Source: Numida meleagris
Taxonomy: Eukaryota; Chordata; Aves; Galliformes; Numididae
Direction: 5' to 3'
DNA: 64,000 nt
Assembly (NCBI RefSeq): GCF_002078875.1
Contig: NC_034421.1
Location: forward strand, 10,718,872-10,782,871
Part shown: positions 36,201-47,860 of the stretch, piece after piece
Layout: every line of letters starts with the position of its first letter
Numbering within the stretch: position 1 is the first letter of the stretch
Position numbers and translations under genes: made by a program
The notes under the pieces: generated by a model
Database searches by the model: none
What the model saw: only the letters and a program-made list of their open reading frames with translations
What the model was told of the DNA's origin: nothing

Positions 36201-38839
36201 CCCTAGCTGAACAGGGGCCATCCCTCTCCAGATTCCAGGAGCTCTTACTTGCCTCTTCCAGCAGCTTCACCACAGCTAGCAAAGGCCACTGGGGTATGAA
36301 GATGAAGGCAATTCTCATCTCAATCAACCTGATAAATTCATTCAGATTTTTGAAATCCTCAAGAGTGTATACCCACTGAAATGTTTCAGGTGGAAAATCT
36401 GTAAGTAGTCACACTTTGGAAATATGATCATGCTTGGGAAAGAGGCTGAGAAGTGCCACTGTAGTGAAAGAAGATCACCAGGAGTAACATCAATCATTAG
36501 AAGAAAGTCAGGAGGAAGAGTGGTAAGTGACATGAGTAGGATGGATGGGACAACATAAAGAAATATTTTTCTTGCTGCTTAGAAAACCGGAATCCAATTT
36601 TTAGATCATTGATGTTAAAAGGAACTCAGAGGAATCTGCAAAGAGAATTCTTTGTTCCCAAGTTACAAGAAGTGGCTCTGTCTAATAAATACGTTGGCAC
36701 AGAACCATATCAAGAAGAAAATCCACTTAGAAGTTAATCACAAGTTATTGGTTATTTAATGTGTTCATAAAAGTAGCCTATTGAGCCACAGATGAAGAAG
36801 TCCACATATAACAAGATTTAATATGGTACCAACCTCTGCTCTCCAGGGCTGAGAGCGGAGGGCAAGCAAAGGGTACAAATTCTACAATGTGCAATGAAGT
36901 GAACGCAGAAATGTTGTGGCTTTTCCCTCAGTAAAGCAGTTCCAGAGGTTACTGCAACAGTGCTTCCACTTGCCCAAGAGCTGCTGTGCACAGCCACTTC
37001 ACGGCTGCGGCATCCAGCTGGGTGTTATGTGACATGGCCCTTCCCTGCTGAAGGGCAGAGCACAGCACTTTCCAGGGAAAATTGCAGGGTCCCAGTAATT
37101 GAGGGGAAGAAATCTAGTAGAACCTAAAGTGTGGTACTGCAGCAAGCTCTATCTGCAGCACAGCCCATAGGCAGGGCAAGAACTGTTTTTGTTAAGGGAG
37201 CATAGCCAGAAGTCCGCTTTTATACTAGGGAGACAAATCTTTGATACTAGAAGGTACAAAGGTAACTTCAAGACACAAAATTTTCTTTGATTTATCTCCC
37301 GTAGGTATAATACAGACCCCTACATTCTCTTCAGAGGATTTTCCTAGTGGTAAAATAGTAAATAATAAAAGAAAGTCGTTTTTATTAGTAAGCATATAAA
37401 CAAAAAAAGATCCCAAATATACTTAAAAACAAATCTGAAAGAAAAATATTGAAGTTTTATTTAGAGTGCCCAGCACAGCATGCTCACTTTGTGCTGGCAT
37501 CATCTCTGCAGCTGAATTATAAACCTCTCAGAAACCAAGGCTATAATTACTGCTGGGTGACACTTGAACTTTCCATGGCCAAACATTTTACAGGACATAA
37601 TTTCAGCAGGAGACTTCATGGCACGTTGTAAGGCTTTGAAATTCTTCCATTAGTTTAAATTTTGTGATCCTCTTTTGCCAAGACGTAAATGAATAATTAT
37701 TAGTAAGTAACGATAAAAATGAATTACTTTCATTTTTGACGGTGGAATCATTAAGATTGTTCACTCTTGGTACTGCAGCAAAGGAAAGAGAAAAGTGGCC
37801 AGCAGTGTTATCTGTGGTGTTTTGTAACAGTGAATGATAGCTGCTGGCTTAGAGGAGAGGGCATTTCCCATCTTCTTTTGCTCTCAGTCACATCTTTTCA
37901 TTAGTGATGACTGAACCACAAAACCAGCTGGAGATGGTACAGATGTGCACTTATAAGTTTGCGATGGTTATCTGGAGATTATCTGAACAAATTTTAACAG
38001 CAAAATTGTGAAGAGAATTTCACGAGAACAGTTTCTCTGGTTCTTCCTTTTCCTGATTAGGTTCTGCAAGAGCCGCTCTGCTGCTGCACTCGTGACCTGG
38101 TCTGTTGTGTTTCTCCAGACAGAACGTGAACCAAACCAGATTACTTCACCTGGTTTCGAAAGTGCCTTAGCAGATGTGAAATTAGCAAGACGGTAAGGTG
38201 GTCTTAAAATAAATAAAGCTTAGTTTCTAGGCAAAAATCAGACAGAAAAGAATGCCCATAAGCTATATTTGTTGTTTCTGTTCTTTTTTCCCTTCTCTTC
38301 TTCCCCATTTATACCACGACATTAAGAAAGGCAAATTCAGATCAGGTACAGGAAACAGCTGCTAAGATTTAGAGCAACTGGACTGAAAAATTGGAGAAAA
38401 TGAAAGCCTGATTATTTGGGTCAGTTAAAATTGGTCAAAGCAAATCACTGGAAAACAGAATGGAGAGGACAATTTTGAACTGCCTGGAGGGCGAGTAAGA
38501 TGACCTAATGCAAGCATCCATTTCCAGCATTGAGGATTCCCTCGCACAGTGAACAGCTTTCACTAGCATGGACGTGGACAACAGAAAAATCAGATACCCA
38601 GAGAAACTTGGTCTCCTTTCTACTGGCCCTGCCCACTGAAAGCATCTCTGCCCATGGGCAGATGCTACAGCTGGCATCTCAGGGTTTCTCAGGGGGAGGA
38701 AGGAGTAGAAGGGCTGCAGCTCCCCACATGCTGCTGACACCCCTTGTCTCAGATGACTCATTTTGTTCCACTTGTAAAATCAGCACAAACTGGATTGTGC
38801 CTCTGAAAAAAGATAGCCATAAAATGGTTTTCTTCAAGG
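33261..38839. other. Non-coding stretch, no gene seen
   Basis: Short unrecognised frames only. Local features are a C12 run at 34135-34146, a modestly GC-richer segment near 34440-34630, and AT-rich, CNE-like sequence near 37680-37760. No repeat family was recognised. Confidence 0.5.
34135..34146 (+). repeat. Homopolymer C12
   Basis: Twelve consecutive C residues (G12 on the other strand). Such a run is prone to sequencing and replication slippage and can form a G-rich secondary structure. Confidence 0.95.
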
Positions 38840-39060
38840 CTCTTAGCAGATTTGGATCATCTAATTTATCTAGAAAGTAAACACCTTGCAGTACTTCCCT
38901 TACATTCTTTTTTTTTTTTGGTTTGCTTTGTTTTATTTTTAATTTTGTTGTGTTTTTTTTTTCTGGGTTTTTTTTTTTTTTTTTTTTTTTTTTTCTGTCT
39001 GTAGCTTCTAATTTTGCCACCAGTTTGCAGAGTTTTTTGCTTAGCAGCTGTTCTTTCGCT
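38840..39060 (+). repeat. Left copy of a duplicated 221-bp segment at an assembly gap
   Basis: The first 91 bases (38840-38930, starting CTCTTAGCAGATTTGGATCA) and the last 34 bases (39027-39060, ending GCAGCTGTTCTTTCGCT) recur at a constant offset of 237 bp after the gap. The middle is a long, irregular poly-T region followed by about 35 bases that differ from the other copy. The copy stops exactly at the first N. Confidence 0.9.
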
Positions 39061-39076
39061 NNNNNNNNNNNNNNNN
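39061..39076. other. Assembly gap, 16 N
   Basis: Sixteen unknown bases. The odd gap length, the flanking poly-T and the flanking duplication point to two contigs that overlap but were not merged. Confidence 0.98.
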
Positions 39077-39166
39077 CTCTTAGCAGATTTGGATCATCTA
39101 ATTTATCTAGAAAGTAAACACCTTGCAGTACTTCCCTTACATTCTTTTTTTTTTTTGGTTTGCTTT

Positions 39167-39204
<38 letters not shown>

Positions 39205-39297
39205 TTTTTTTTTTTTTTTTTTTTTTTTTGCGGAACCACATCAATTAATAGATATTGCCAAAGGCAGAGTTTTTTGCTTAGCAGCTGTTCTTTCGCT
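39077..39297 (+). repeat. Right copy of the duplicated 221-bp segment
   Basis: This starts directly after the last N with the same sequence as 38840 onwards and ends with the same 34 bases as 39027-39060. Both copies are exactly 221 bp although their middles differ (more poly-T and a different roughly 35-base segment here). Downstream sequence continues normally, so this copy joins the right-hand contig. Confidence 0.9.
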
Positions 39298-42200
39298 ATA
39301 AAGAAAGCAGCAGAACACATTACAGACAGAAAAAGCAACCCTCACTACACACTGGAGTTAGATAACGGAGACCAGAAAGTTGCAAGAGTTATCAGGCCTG
39401 ATGCTCATTTTGTAAAAGTTCTTTTCCACTTATATTGATTTTTCTACTCTGAAATGTGAAATGTAGTTCAAAATATCCCATGTGGCATGTCAACTTCATT
39501 TACCCACTGCATTTCTAATATGTTTTCTCCATACTTCTCTATCCCATCACAGCAATTGCTGTATGCCACAGCATGCTATCATGTTTTATGCAGAATTTCA
39601 CAGTGAATTCAATGGTGACTAATGCCTAAAAAGAGCTGCCACAACATGGCCCTACCTCCTATTATTAAAGCATATACCCAGGGTTTTGGATCTTGTCTTA
39701 AAGAGCAACACTCTAATTTTTATCATTTGTTTACATGCACAAGAGGGGGGTCCACATCAAAATCTCCACTCCAAGTACCCATCAAATATTCACATCAAGA
39801 TCCGAATGCAGATCCAGGATTTATAGCAGCTTCTTACTTTTACGTACTGATATACTGCATTCAGTCGTACAACCACAAGTGCAGGATTTGGACATATGGC
39901 GCAGCAACAGTTTGCCCAGCATTCCTCAGGAGCTCATTTTGTAAAGTTCACAAGATGAAACAATGTGGAGGACAAATTTTACTTCAGTGTGAAAAGTCAC
40001 ATTGCTATGTAAAAGCAGAAGCTGACAATCTGTTGTTCATCAGTTATCTGCTAGTTTTATCTACATTCAACTAAAAACTGAGCAATCTTAATTAAACTCC
40101 TCTGACACTACCCATCCAATGTAACATGGTGCAAATAATATAATCCCAGTTTATACAAACATTAAAGCTATTAAGAAAACAAACATTTTCACAATTTGTT
40201 AATCGCATCCACCAAGATTTGCAGTAAAGTTCTGCAAGGCAATAAATATTCAGGAGCTGGGTGCTGGCCATATTACCAGCTTTGCAAACACTCTGAACTT
40301 CAGAAAAGTCTTTTAGAACAGGATGGAAGAGGCAGTGTCTATTTCTTCACTGATTGTAGAGGGAGCACAAACAAGCTTAGGTAGGCATGAATCATCCTTA
40401 ATGCTTCCAAACAGGAATTTGCCAAATTATATACAATGTTGAATGTGTTTTGTAGCGCAAGAAGATACGGTTTTAATTATACAACTATTTTTATTTCCTA
40501 TTGCACAAAATTATTCCTCCAGACAATGAATGCCAACTACTGTTGTAGTACTACCTAATTTTTGAGTCTTTTTTTGTACATCATAGCATTAGCAAGACCC
40601 TTAACAAAAGGGAGAGTGACGATTTTGACTCTACATTTTACATGCAGAAGTATTCAAATAACGGATAAAAGATTAGTGCTGGATGAGCAGTCTCAATAGA
40701 TTCACAAGTAGTCATTCACCCCTCACAGTTCTGCATACACTGGGTATGTACCTTTTTACACTGAATTCAAGTCTGAGGATCAGGTGTAGTTACTTCCTTG
40801 TCCTATTTCTCTCTTTCCTTTCAACATTTTGCTTTGACAAAACAGAAACAAATTTAGTATTAGATGATTTTCTCCATTTCTGCTTTGGCTGTTGAGGGCA
40901 CAGTGAGGAACAAAGTTTATGGGCTACTCAGACATTTTCATTACTTTCAGATTTGAGAAGCAGATGCTCTACACAGTAAATAACAGCTCTCAAAACCATT
41001 CTCTTTGTTGGCAGGTAAATTGCATAGGTTGTTTGAATATCGTCTTCGAGTGATGAATGTGCAAGGTCATGAAAGGGCTGATCTTCTGGACATCAGAGAG
41101 GGAAGGTGGTGACCATCATGAGTAACTGTCTGCAGTTACAAAAGGATGCACTGTCTATATTCCAAAAAAGTGGTCACAGATCACAGGGTAGAGAGCTGCC
41201 ACTGGTATCTGATGATGATGCAAAAAGAAGACATCAAAAGGAGCAACTGTTAAAGAATAAGTAAGAATATTATTCTCAGAAGATGAAACAATCTTGTCTA
41301 AGAGATGGAAGACTGAAAAAGACAGAACTGAACAAGAACGTAAGCACCATGAAGATGGGATCCAGTTCTAACAGGCCGTACTCGGCCTGCTGGTTCCATT
41401 CAACAAAAAACAAAGTTACCAAAATTTTTATAAATGTTTGGATCAGAAACCAAGGATCCTTTAACTGCTTTTCAGACTGGTTGAAAACAACCTTCTCATC
41501 TTGAAAACGACGTAATATATATTACATGCTTTCACGTGGACAACATACATCACGCCCGGTTCACTTCACTGCATTTGGGCCGGCTGTCTCCCCATGTGAA
41601 ATCAATGCCTGAACTCCCACAAAGTCTGATGGGAGCAAGATCAGCTCTGCTATCTGTCACATTGGTAACTGCTACATGCATTAAAAATTAACAATCTATT
41701 TTGTAGGTCTGAAGCTTTATTGGGTTAAAAGCAACACTTCCAGCTAGAAACATGGTTTATCTTTTGCTAAATCCACTGCTTCCCATTACCGCTAAAATGA
41801 GATCTCTCTCCCATCTGCAATATATCATCTACCAAGTCCCTGATCCAATGATATACTCTCAGAATTTAAAGTTTAGACTGATGTTTTGCTTGAGATAATA
41901 CAAAGCTTTCCATTCCCATCAGTAGAAATTCATGCCCTGTCAACACAAAATTGACTGTTAATGTACTCAAATAATTTAGTTGGGAGAAAAGACAACTAAT
42001 GCAATTATCCCTGAACGGTTTAGATATTAATGTCTCTAGAGCATACTAAGTGCCCAAGAAGCCAATTGTAGCTTCTTAGAAATGAACCTTTAATCCCTTC
42101 CAGTCCTCTACAACAAAGAAAATAAACCTGGAAGTTTACAAAGGGAGAAAAAGACAATTTTTTTATCCAAATTAATAGACCATTATTTTTTCCTTGCTTC

Positions 42201-44472
42201 TGAATTTCAGCAATGCATTAAGAGGTAAAAAAAATATACTGATTTTTCTCTCCAAGACAATTCACATCTTTATGATTATTCCACTCACAGAACTATCTTG
42301 CTGGTCCCTAACTAATATTCCAGAACCCAAATCAACATAATCGTGACCCAGAAGGGTTTTTCAAATTTGTCATGAAAATTTTTACTTTGCTGTATTAAAA
42401 ATAGAATCTGAGGATCAGATGAGAATCTGGAGTGAAAAAGGAAACAAATTAAGTTCCTCATATGTGCTGCTATAATCTACCTTTCATCTTACATTTTGCA
42501 TACATACATATCTACACATATAAATGCTTCATATATAAGCTTTCAGAGGAAGCCTCTTCGTTCTGCTTCTTAAATTGCAGGAGACAAAAAAAGGTGGAAC
42601 CAGGCTATGTGCAGGTGGTTTGATTGAATCAGCTGCTAAAACTCACAGCCAGTTCCCAAACTGCCTACTTAGCACAGCCTCCAACAAGCCCTGCTGTCCC
42701 CCAGTGCCCTGCCATCTGTGTGTGCGCGGCGTGCAGCTTTTCCTCCTCCTCTTTCACACGTTTAGGTTGTACCCCCAAGCCCCTGCTTCCTGGCCCTCCT
42801 CCCAGGGTGGCTTCTTAGAATGGTGGCAGCTCACAATGACAGGATAAAGGGATGGCACCCTCCTTACTGCAACAAATGCATTTCTTCAGGCAAATCTCCA
42901 CCCTCACCTACCCTTCTAGACCTTAGGATTACTGTTTTAAATTGCAGCATACTCTTATTTAAAAATAATTATAATAATAAAGAATCAGCCAAAATTGCTG
43001 GCAGTAAAAACAACAACAAAAAAAGGCCTGTTCTCAAGACAGTCAACTTAATCTTGAAAAGTAAGGGTTTAGTCCTTCAGTTCACATAAAGGGGCAGAGA
43101 AAGCAGTCTGTTACATTCTTGCTTGCAAGACAGGGATAATGAGGTTCATATGCTTCTCATTTTCTGTCTCTCTTGTCTATTTAGACTGTAAGCTTCCAAG
43201 ATAAGACTTGTTTCTTTTTTTGCTGGTAGAATGAACCAGATAAAGATTCAGCTGTCAGAATAAACATCCTTTAAATGCTTTAAGTTGAGGACGCATTTTA
43301 AAAAATGCAGCTGCACTAAACTGAATTTCTCAGGTTTCTAAATTGCGCTGGGCACTTTCTGAGAACAGCTTTATTTACGAGATAAGTCATTTCTACTTTT
43401 GGTCTTGAATAAAATCTAGACGTGCCAGGTTTATAATCTCTATGGGTTCCAATGTGTTATTTATAACGTCTGGAGAAGATCAAGTAGCATTAAAAAGTTA
43501 GAACAATTTTCACAAACTCAATTTCCTCACTGTCAAATCTCATAACCTACCCAAATCTTTTCTGTCTATATTTTTCTTGTTAGAGGAGCAAAAATTTATT
43601 GACAGTCCAATGACTTTGATACGGACAAACTTAGATAAAAGTGGTAGGAGGTTAAAAGGGAGTATCATCTCTGAAAGACAAAAATAAGACACTGGCCAAA
43701 GTTTTAATCACACAGCCTTGATAAGTAGAACAGATTATCCGGTTGAGTTGATGACAGACAGTAACGCCAAATGGACAAAAAGTGAAACGTTAAGGCTGAG
43801 TTTAATTCAGCAGAGGAACTCACAGGTCTGAAATTTATCTTTGATACAAATGTAAGGAAAGATAGAAAAAAATGAGCCATGTATAGCGAAAAATCAATGT
43901 ACTTCACAGCAGGATATCCTGACTTGGCAGGATACCAAAAATACAAGCAAGACTCATTCTGTGCACTTCCTTAACATAATCTGTGCTATGGTTAACTTTA
44001 TTTTACTTAGATAACTACTAAGAGAATGCATTAAAGCCTGATGGCATTTCCATGTAACTTCATGCACGCTTGACTTGAACAATACGGTAGTTAAGCTACT
44101 CTTCTGTAATGCTATTTGTGGCATTTTAGGCCAAAAGATTGTTCTTCTGAACTGCTCAGCTGAAGACACAAAGGCTTCAAACTAAGACTCCTGCTGCATT
44201 AAGGACAGCAGCTATCCCTGCCCAGGGAGGTCAGGGTTTGTTTTGATTTCTGAGTTGCATTAAAAATCCAGTCTATGAAGAATGAGGTATTGAAAGCAGA
44301 TTTGAAATCTAATTGAGCATAAAAGGTTTGCCAATTTTCAAGACTGAGCTGAATCATATGAAATTCAACACCCACTAAATATTATTTCTCTCGACAGGCT
44401 GCAGGAGAGTTTTAATGATTTTACTTCTTACATTGAGCCAGCAGACACCCAGATATAATCAGTATAGTAGCT
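39298..44472. other. Non-coding stretch, no gene seen
   Basis: The longest frame is 39622-40074 on the plus strand (150 codons), which is Cys/Ser/Tyr-rich with no domain. A GC-richer patch lies at about 42640-42830. A perfect 14-bp palindrome GTAATATATATTAC lies at 41512-41525. No repeats were recognised. Confidence 0.5.
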
Positions 44473-44507
44473 ATTTCAAATTTCACAGATTTGAAATTAT
44501 TTCAAAT
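44473..44507. repeat. Alternating inverted repeats of ATTTCAAAT
   Basis: Three exact 9-bp arms occur in 35 bp: ATTTCAAAT at 44473-44481, its reverse complement ATTTGAAAT at 44489-44497, and ATTTCAAAT again at 44499-44507. Arms one and two can form a 9-bp hairpin with a 7-base loop; arms two and three are one base apart. This could be a binding-site cluster for a dimeric factor or chance in AT-rich DNA. Confidence 0.8.
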
Positions 44508-47391
44508 ATTAAAACATCTTTCACATTGCCAGCCAGAGGAGACAAGGCATAGGGAGGTTAAAAACAAGATCTGCTTTGTGAACACGAGTCCTGATTCTTT
44601 GCTACTTTGCTCCTGGTTCTGGGGTACCAGGGAGGAGAAAAGAACTTAAAAATCTTCTTTTTTAATGCTCCTAATATGTCAGGTTTGTATATGGAAGTCA
44701 AAGACAGTGAAAAAAAGGAAGCATTTGCAGAATTCAGCGTATTTTCCCTCAACGATCTATGGGAAAAGCAACAAAAATCTCCTGAAAATCAGGGGATATC
44801 AATTCCACACATACTTCATCTGAGACTTGAAAGGTGCCTGACAACATCTCACCATTTACTTGGTGGCCCCAGGATGCTGCTGAGGTCCTCCATGGCTCTC
44901 AGGGATGCTCCAGTCTTGTCAGCTCCACTGAGGCCAGGTCTTAGTCACCTCCAGAAAACAGTCCAGAGGTTTTCAGATTTGTCACTGCTATCCGGTGAGC
45001 AGAAGGAAAGACAGTAAGAACTCTGCAAACCTCTGTCTATGGGTACTAAGGATTTAAAAATGCCTAGTTCCATGGCAGCCAGCATTCTGGCTTGCTGAGC
45101 ATGGCCCTAGGCAGCACGAGATGCCTGTCAGTTCTCTGAGTCTCTTCTGGGAGCTGACAGCCCAACAAAGTGGCTGCAATGCCTTGAAACACAGCGTTAA
45201 GTCCACCAGGAAATTGTGGTAGCAGTACTATTTGTATGTGGGCAGATTTCAGTTAACTGAGAAGCCTGAGATTCAATGTGTTCTGATTTTTGACTCACTT
45301 CTGCTTGTAACAATGCATCAGTTTGATCATATTAATGTTTAATCAGAAGCACGCTTATCGTTCCGGGTAGAAAGAAAATGTGTAGTATTCTGAATTTCTC
45401 ATGCCTATTGCACATGAAAAAGATATTAAAACTCATCTTTTCACTTACGGCTTAAGAATTGTGTACTCTTCTCAGCACTCAGTATTTCACTTAGCAAAGG
45501 ACAGCACTTTATAACTATTAAATGCACTGCCTTAGGGATGTGGTAACCCATTGACTTGACAAGTCTTTTAAAAAATGCTATAGTCAAACAGCGAGGCAGG
45601 ATACATAGGATTTATCTGATAAGCTGAAAAGTCCCTAATGACCCCAAACACTTCAGGCAACACTAAGTATAAAAGTCATTTTGATGAACCTGCAAATCAC
45701 ATATAAATCAGGAGAGGATTTCTGTGTCCAAATGTTTTTAAAGGCATATATTTCCATTGTGTCTTCTTCTTTTTCACCCTTTACAATTCCCTTGACAAGA
45801 AAATATAAGAAATCATTGTGTTAACTGAATTCAACCTTTTTTCTCATTGTCTCCCTATCTCCTTTTTTATGGCTTCAATGTGAAAATGGCAGCCTTCACT
45901 CCCTTTCCTTTCCCACGCTTTACAACATGAGAAGTTAAAGTTTAATTTATAAAGGGGTAGACAAAAATGATGCTTTCCCACATGACCACGCCAATGCTAC
46001 ACTTTTTCTGAAGATAATTTTAGCTGTATCCTACATGCAGAAGTAACAGGAGCAACGTACAGACTCTGTTCAGGGTGCTGGTGTCTGCCAGTCTGCTATT
46101 CCAACAATATTCTGTAATTAATGTTGAGTGAGCAATAAAGAAAAACCCAAGAGAAGGCAAATCTGCTTGTTTTCTTTTCATTATGGATGACTATGCAAGA
46201 GGAAACCAGGAATATTCTGACAGTGCAGCTAAGATGTGGAAACTGTACATCTGTTTTGATCATTTGGATCCCAGCATTCATAAAGACGAGCAGTTTATTA
46301 TGCTCAGTGCCATTTGTCAATACATCTTTCCCTATTTGTCCCTGCTGAGATTATGGCTGCTACAAAGTTAACAGCTGGCACTAGCACTGACTGCCCAGGG
46401 CCAATTTATGGAACTCAGCTGGTAAAATACTGACCACTTCTGACACACGAGGATGTCACTCTCCAAGCCATCCAGCTCTCTGCCCTTCTGCTGCCTTCTT
46501 TCCTCCTTTTGGCAAGAAGTCCTGCAGTGTATGCTGTTTGCCTGAGCTCTGAATTCCAGCAAACCAGTACACTCCCACCCCTCCACTAGCTCCGAGGCTT
46601 TCTGCCACTCCCCCCCTAATTTTGCTCCTGGCAGATGGTCTGCTCATCTCAGCTGAATTTTGTGCCCTGCCTACACCACACTAGCGCTGAAATTGTCCAC
46701 TTAAAATGTACGCTGAGGTACAGAAGCCAGTTTGATTGTTGAGAGGGGGGCTGGGAATAGGTTTTTTTTTTTTTTTTTCTCTTTGAGAACTGCATACTAG
46801 GTCCTACATTTTTTCTTCTAAAAGAACCTGTTTTACATTTGGAAAAGGAAGAATATGCTTAAAAACTTTTTTTTTTTAGACTAGCAAGCTTAAAAATATC
46901 AGTAGGCTTCTTCTTTCCTCCCACCCTTTCCCAAAGTGGAATCTCACTGAGTACAACCGAGACATAGTATTACAGGTGAAATAAATCTTCCTTTCTGTAT
47001 TTCTGGCCAAACAAACGGATCCAGAGACATCTTGTTGGCCAAGCTGACTGACTGCGGGGCACTGCTGCACAGGCACACTGCCATACGCCCTACAATTAGC
47101 ACCATCGAGTCTGCATGCAATTGAGTTGTCACTGAGAGACCAACTTGCTACAAAGAGCTTTGCAGCTCTCTGTACTGTTGGCATTTTTGGGTGACTGATA
47201 TCTGCTAAACTCACGGGTACGCCTCTCCTGCCAACTGTGTAACAATTGCAGCAGGCAGGCACCTTCCATGCTCCACCTTCCATTTTCTGGTTTTGTACAT
47301 CAGCATCTTGCACTTCTAGATCTCTAACACGTCATCTGTTGGCACAAAAAAGTGAACAAGCGGAACCAGCTGCCCCTGACTGGCAGTTTAT
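44508..47391. other. Non-coding stretch, no gene seen
   Basis: Open frames at 44607-45017 (136 codons) and 46183-46371 (62 codons, starting MDDYARGNQEYSDSAAKM) are not recognisable. A T17 run lies at 46762-46778. Confidence 0.5.
46762..46778 (+). repeat. Homopolymer T17
   Basis: Seventeen T residues after GGGAATAGG. No associated retroposon body was recognised. Confidence 0.9.
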
Positions 47392-47396
47392 ACCAT
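47392..47396. repeat. Target-site duplication, left copy (ACCAT)
   Basis: Five bases abutting the left end of the ERVL-type LTR, repeated exactly at 47856-47860. Confidence 0.8.
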
Positions 47397-47855
47397 CGCT
47401 GTGGTTTAAGCCAGCACGTGGCGCAGCACCGCACAGTCATTCACTCACTGCCCCGTTCCCAATGGGATGTGGGAGAAAATCAGGGATGGTTGAGATAAAA
47501 CTGTTTACTAAGATAGAGAAAAGGAAAAGGATAATGACAGTGTGTGTGTATTATATGCATATATATATGCATATAATGTGTATATATATATACACACATA
47601 TGAATTTTTGTAACAAGTGATACAAAAAGAATTGCTCACCAGCCTGGACCGATGGCCAGCCAGACCCCCAAGCAGCAGAAGACTGTGAGATGAACTCCCT
47701 TCGCTGAGAATGGCCTTGGCTCTGTACGACACTACTTAGCAGCAATTATAAACATGGGTGTGTTATCAACATTGTTTCTGTCCTAGAACCAAAAGGTAGC
47801 ACCATACCAGACACTCTATAAAGAAAACAGTTTAATCCCAGCTGAAAGTAGGACA
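47397..47855 (-). mobile_element. Solo LTR, avian ERVL-type endogenous retrovirus, with 5-bp target-site duplication
   Basis: This 459-bp LTR lies in minus orientation. Its plus-strand start, CGCTGTGGTTTAAGCC, and its end, CAGCTGAAAGTAGGACA, match a widespread bird ERVL LTR family whose sense strand begins TGTCCTGGTTT. One terminal T is changed to C here. The pentamer ACCAT flanks it on both sides (47392-47396 and 47856-47860), and 5 bp is the size expected for ERVL. Family landmarks visible inside are the gagtgaatgactgtgcggtgct-like 3' part, the TTATCTCAACC block, the CATCGGTCCAGGCTGGTGAGC block and GTTGATAACACAC. Compared with what I remember of the family, the TATA-containing U3 segment seems to be missing, so promoter activity is doubtful. 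A TG/TA microsatellite has grown inside. No internal viral genes are present. Confidence 0.88.
47540..47602. repeat. TG/TA compound microsatellite with palindromic core
   Basis: GTGTGTGTGT passes into alternating TA with two TATGCATA palindromes, then GTGTATATATATATACACACATATG. The tract is nearly self-complementary and could extrude as a cruciform. It lies inside the ERVL-type LTR, so it expanded after that insertion or grew from a short tract in the parent. Confidence 0.9.
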
Positions 47856-47860
47856 ACCAT
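47856..47860. repeat. Target-site duplication, right copy (ACCAT)
   Basis: Directly follows the ...GGACA end of the LTR and matches 47392-47396. Confidence 0.8.

Noticed and set aside
38679..39338. 219-codon minus-strand frame, lysine-rich, crossing the gap
   Set aside because: It reads poly-T as lysines and runs through the 16 Ns and both copies of the falsely duplicated segment. It is an assembly and homopolymer artefact.
39622..40074. 150-codon plus-strand frame
   Set aside because: No recognisable family, start context or neighbouring exons. Its length is within chance for 64 kb searched in six frames.
44210..44235. TGCCCAGGGAGGT, identical to a word in CR1 ORF2
   Set aside because: Only about 13 bp match and the flanks do not continue as CR1.
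46183..46371. 62-codon frame starting MDDYARGNQEYSDSAAKM
   Set aside because: The composition looks protein-like, but there is no family match I trust, no splice flanks and an overlapping frame on the other strand.
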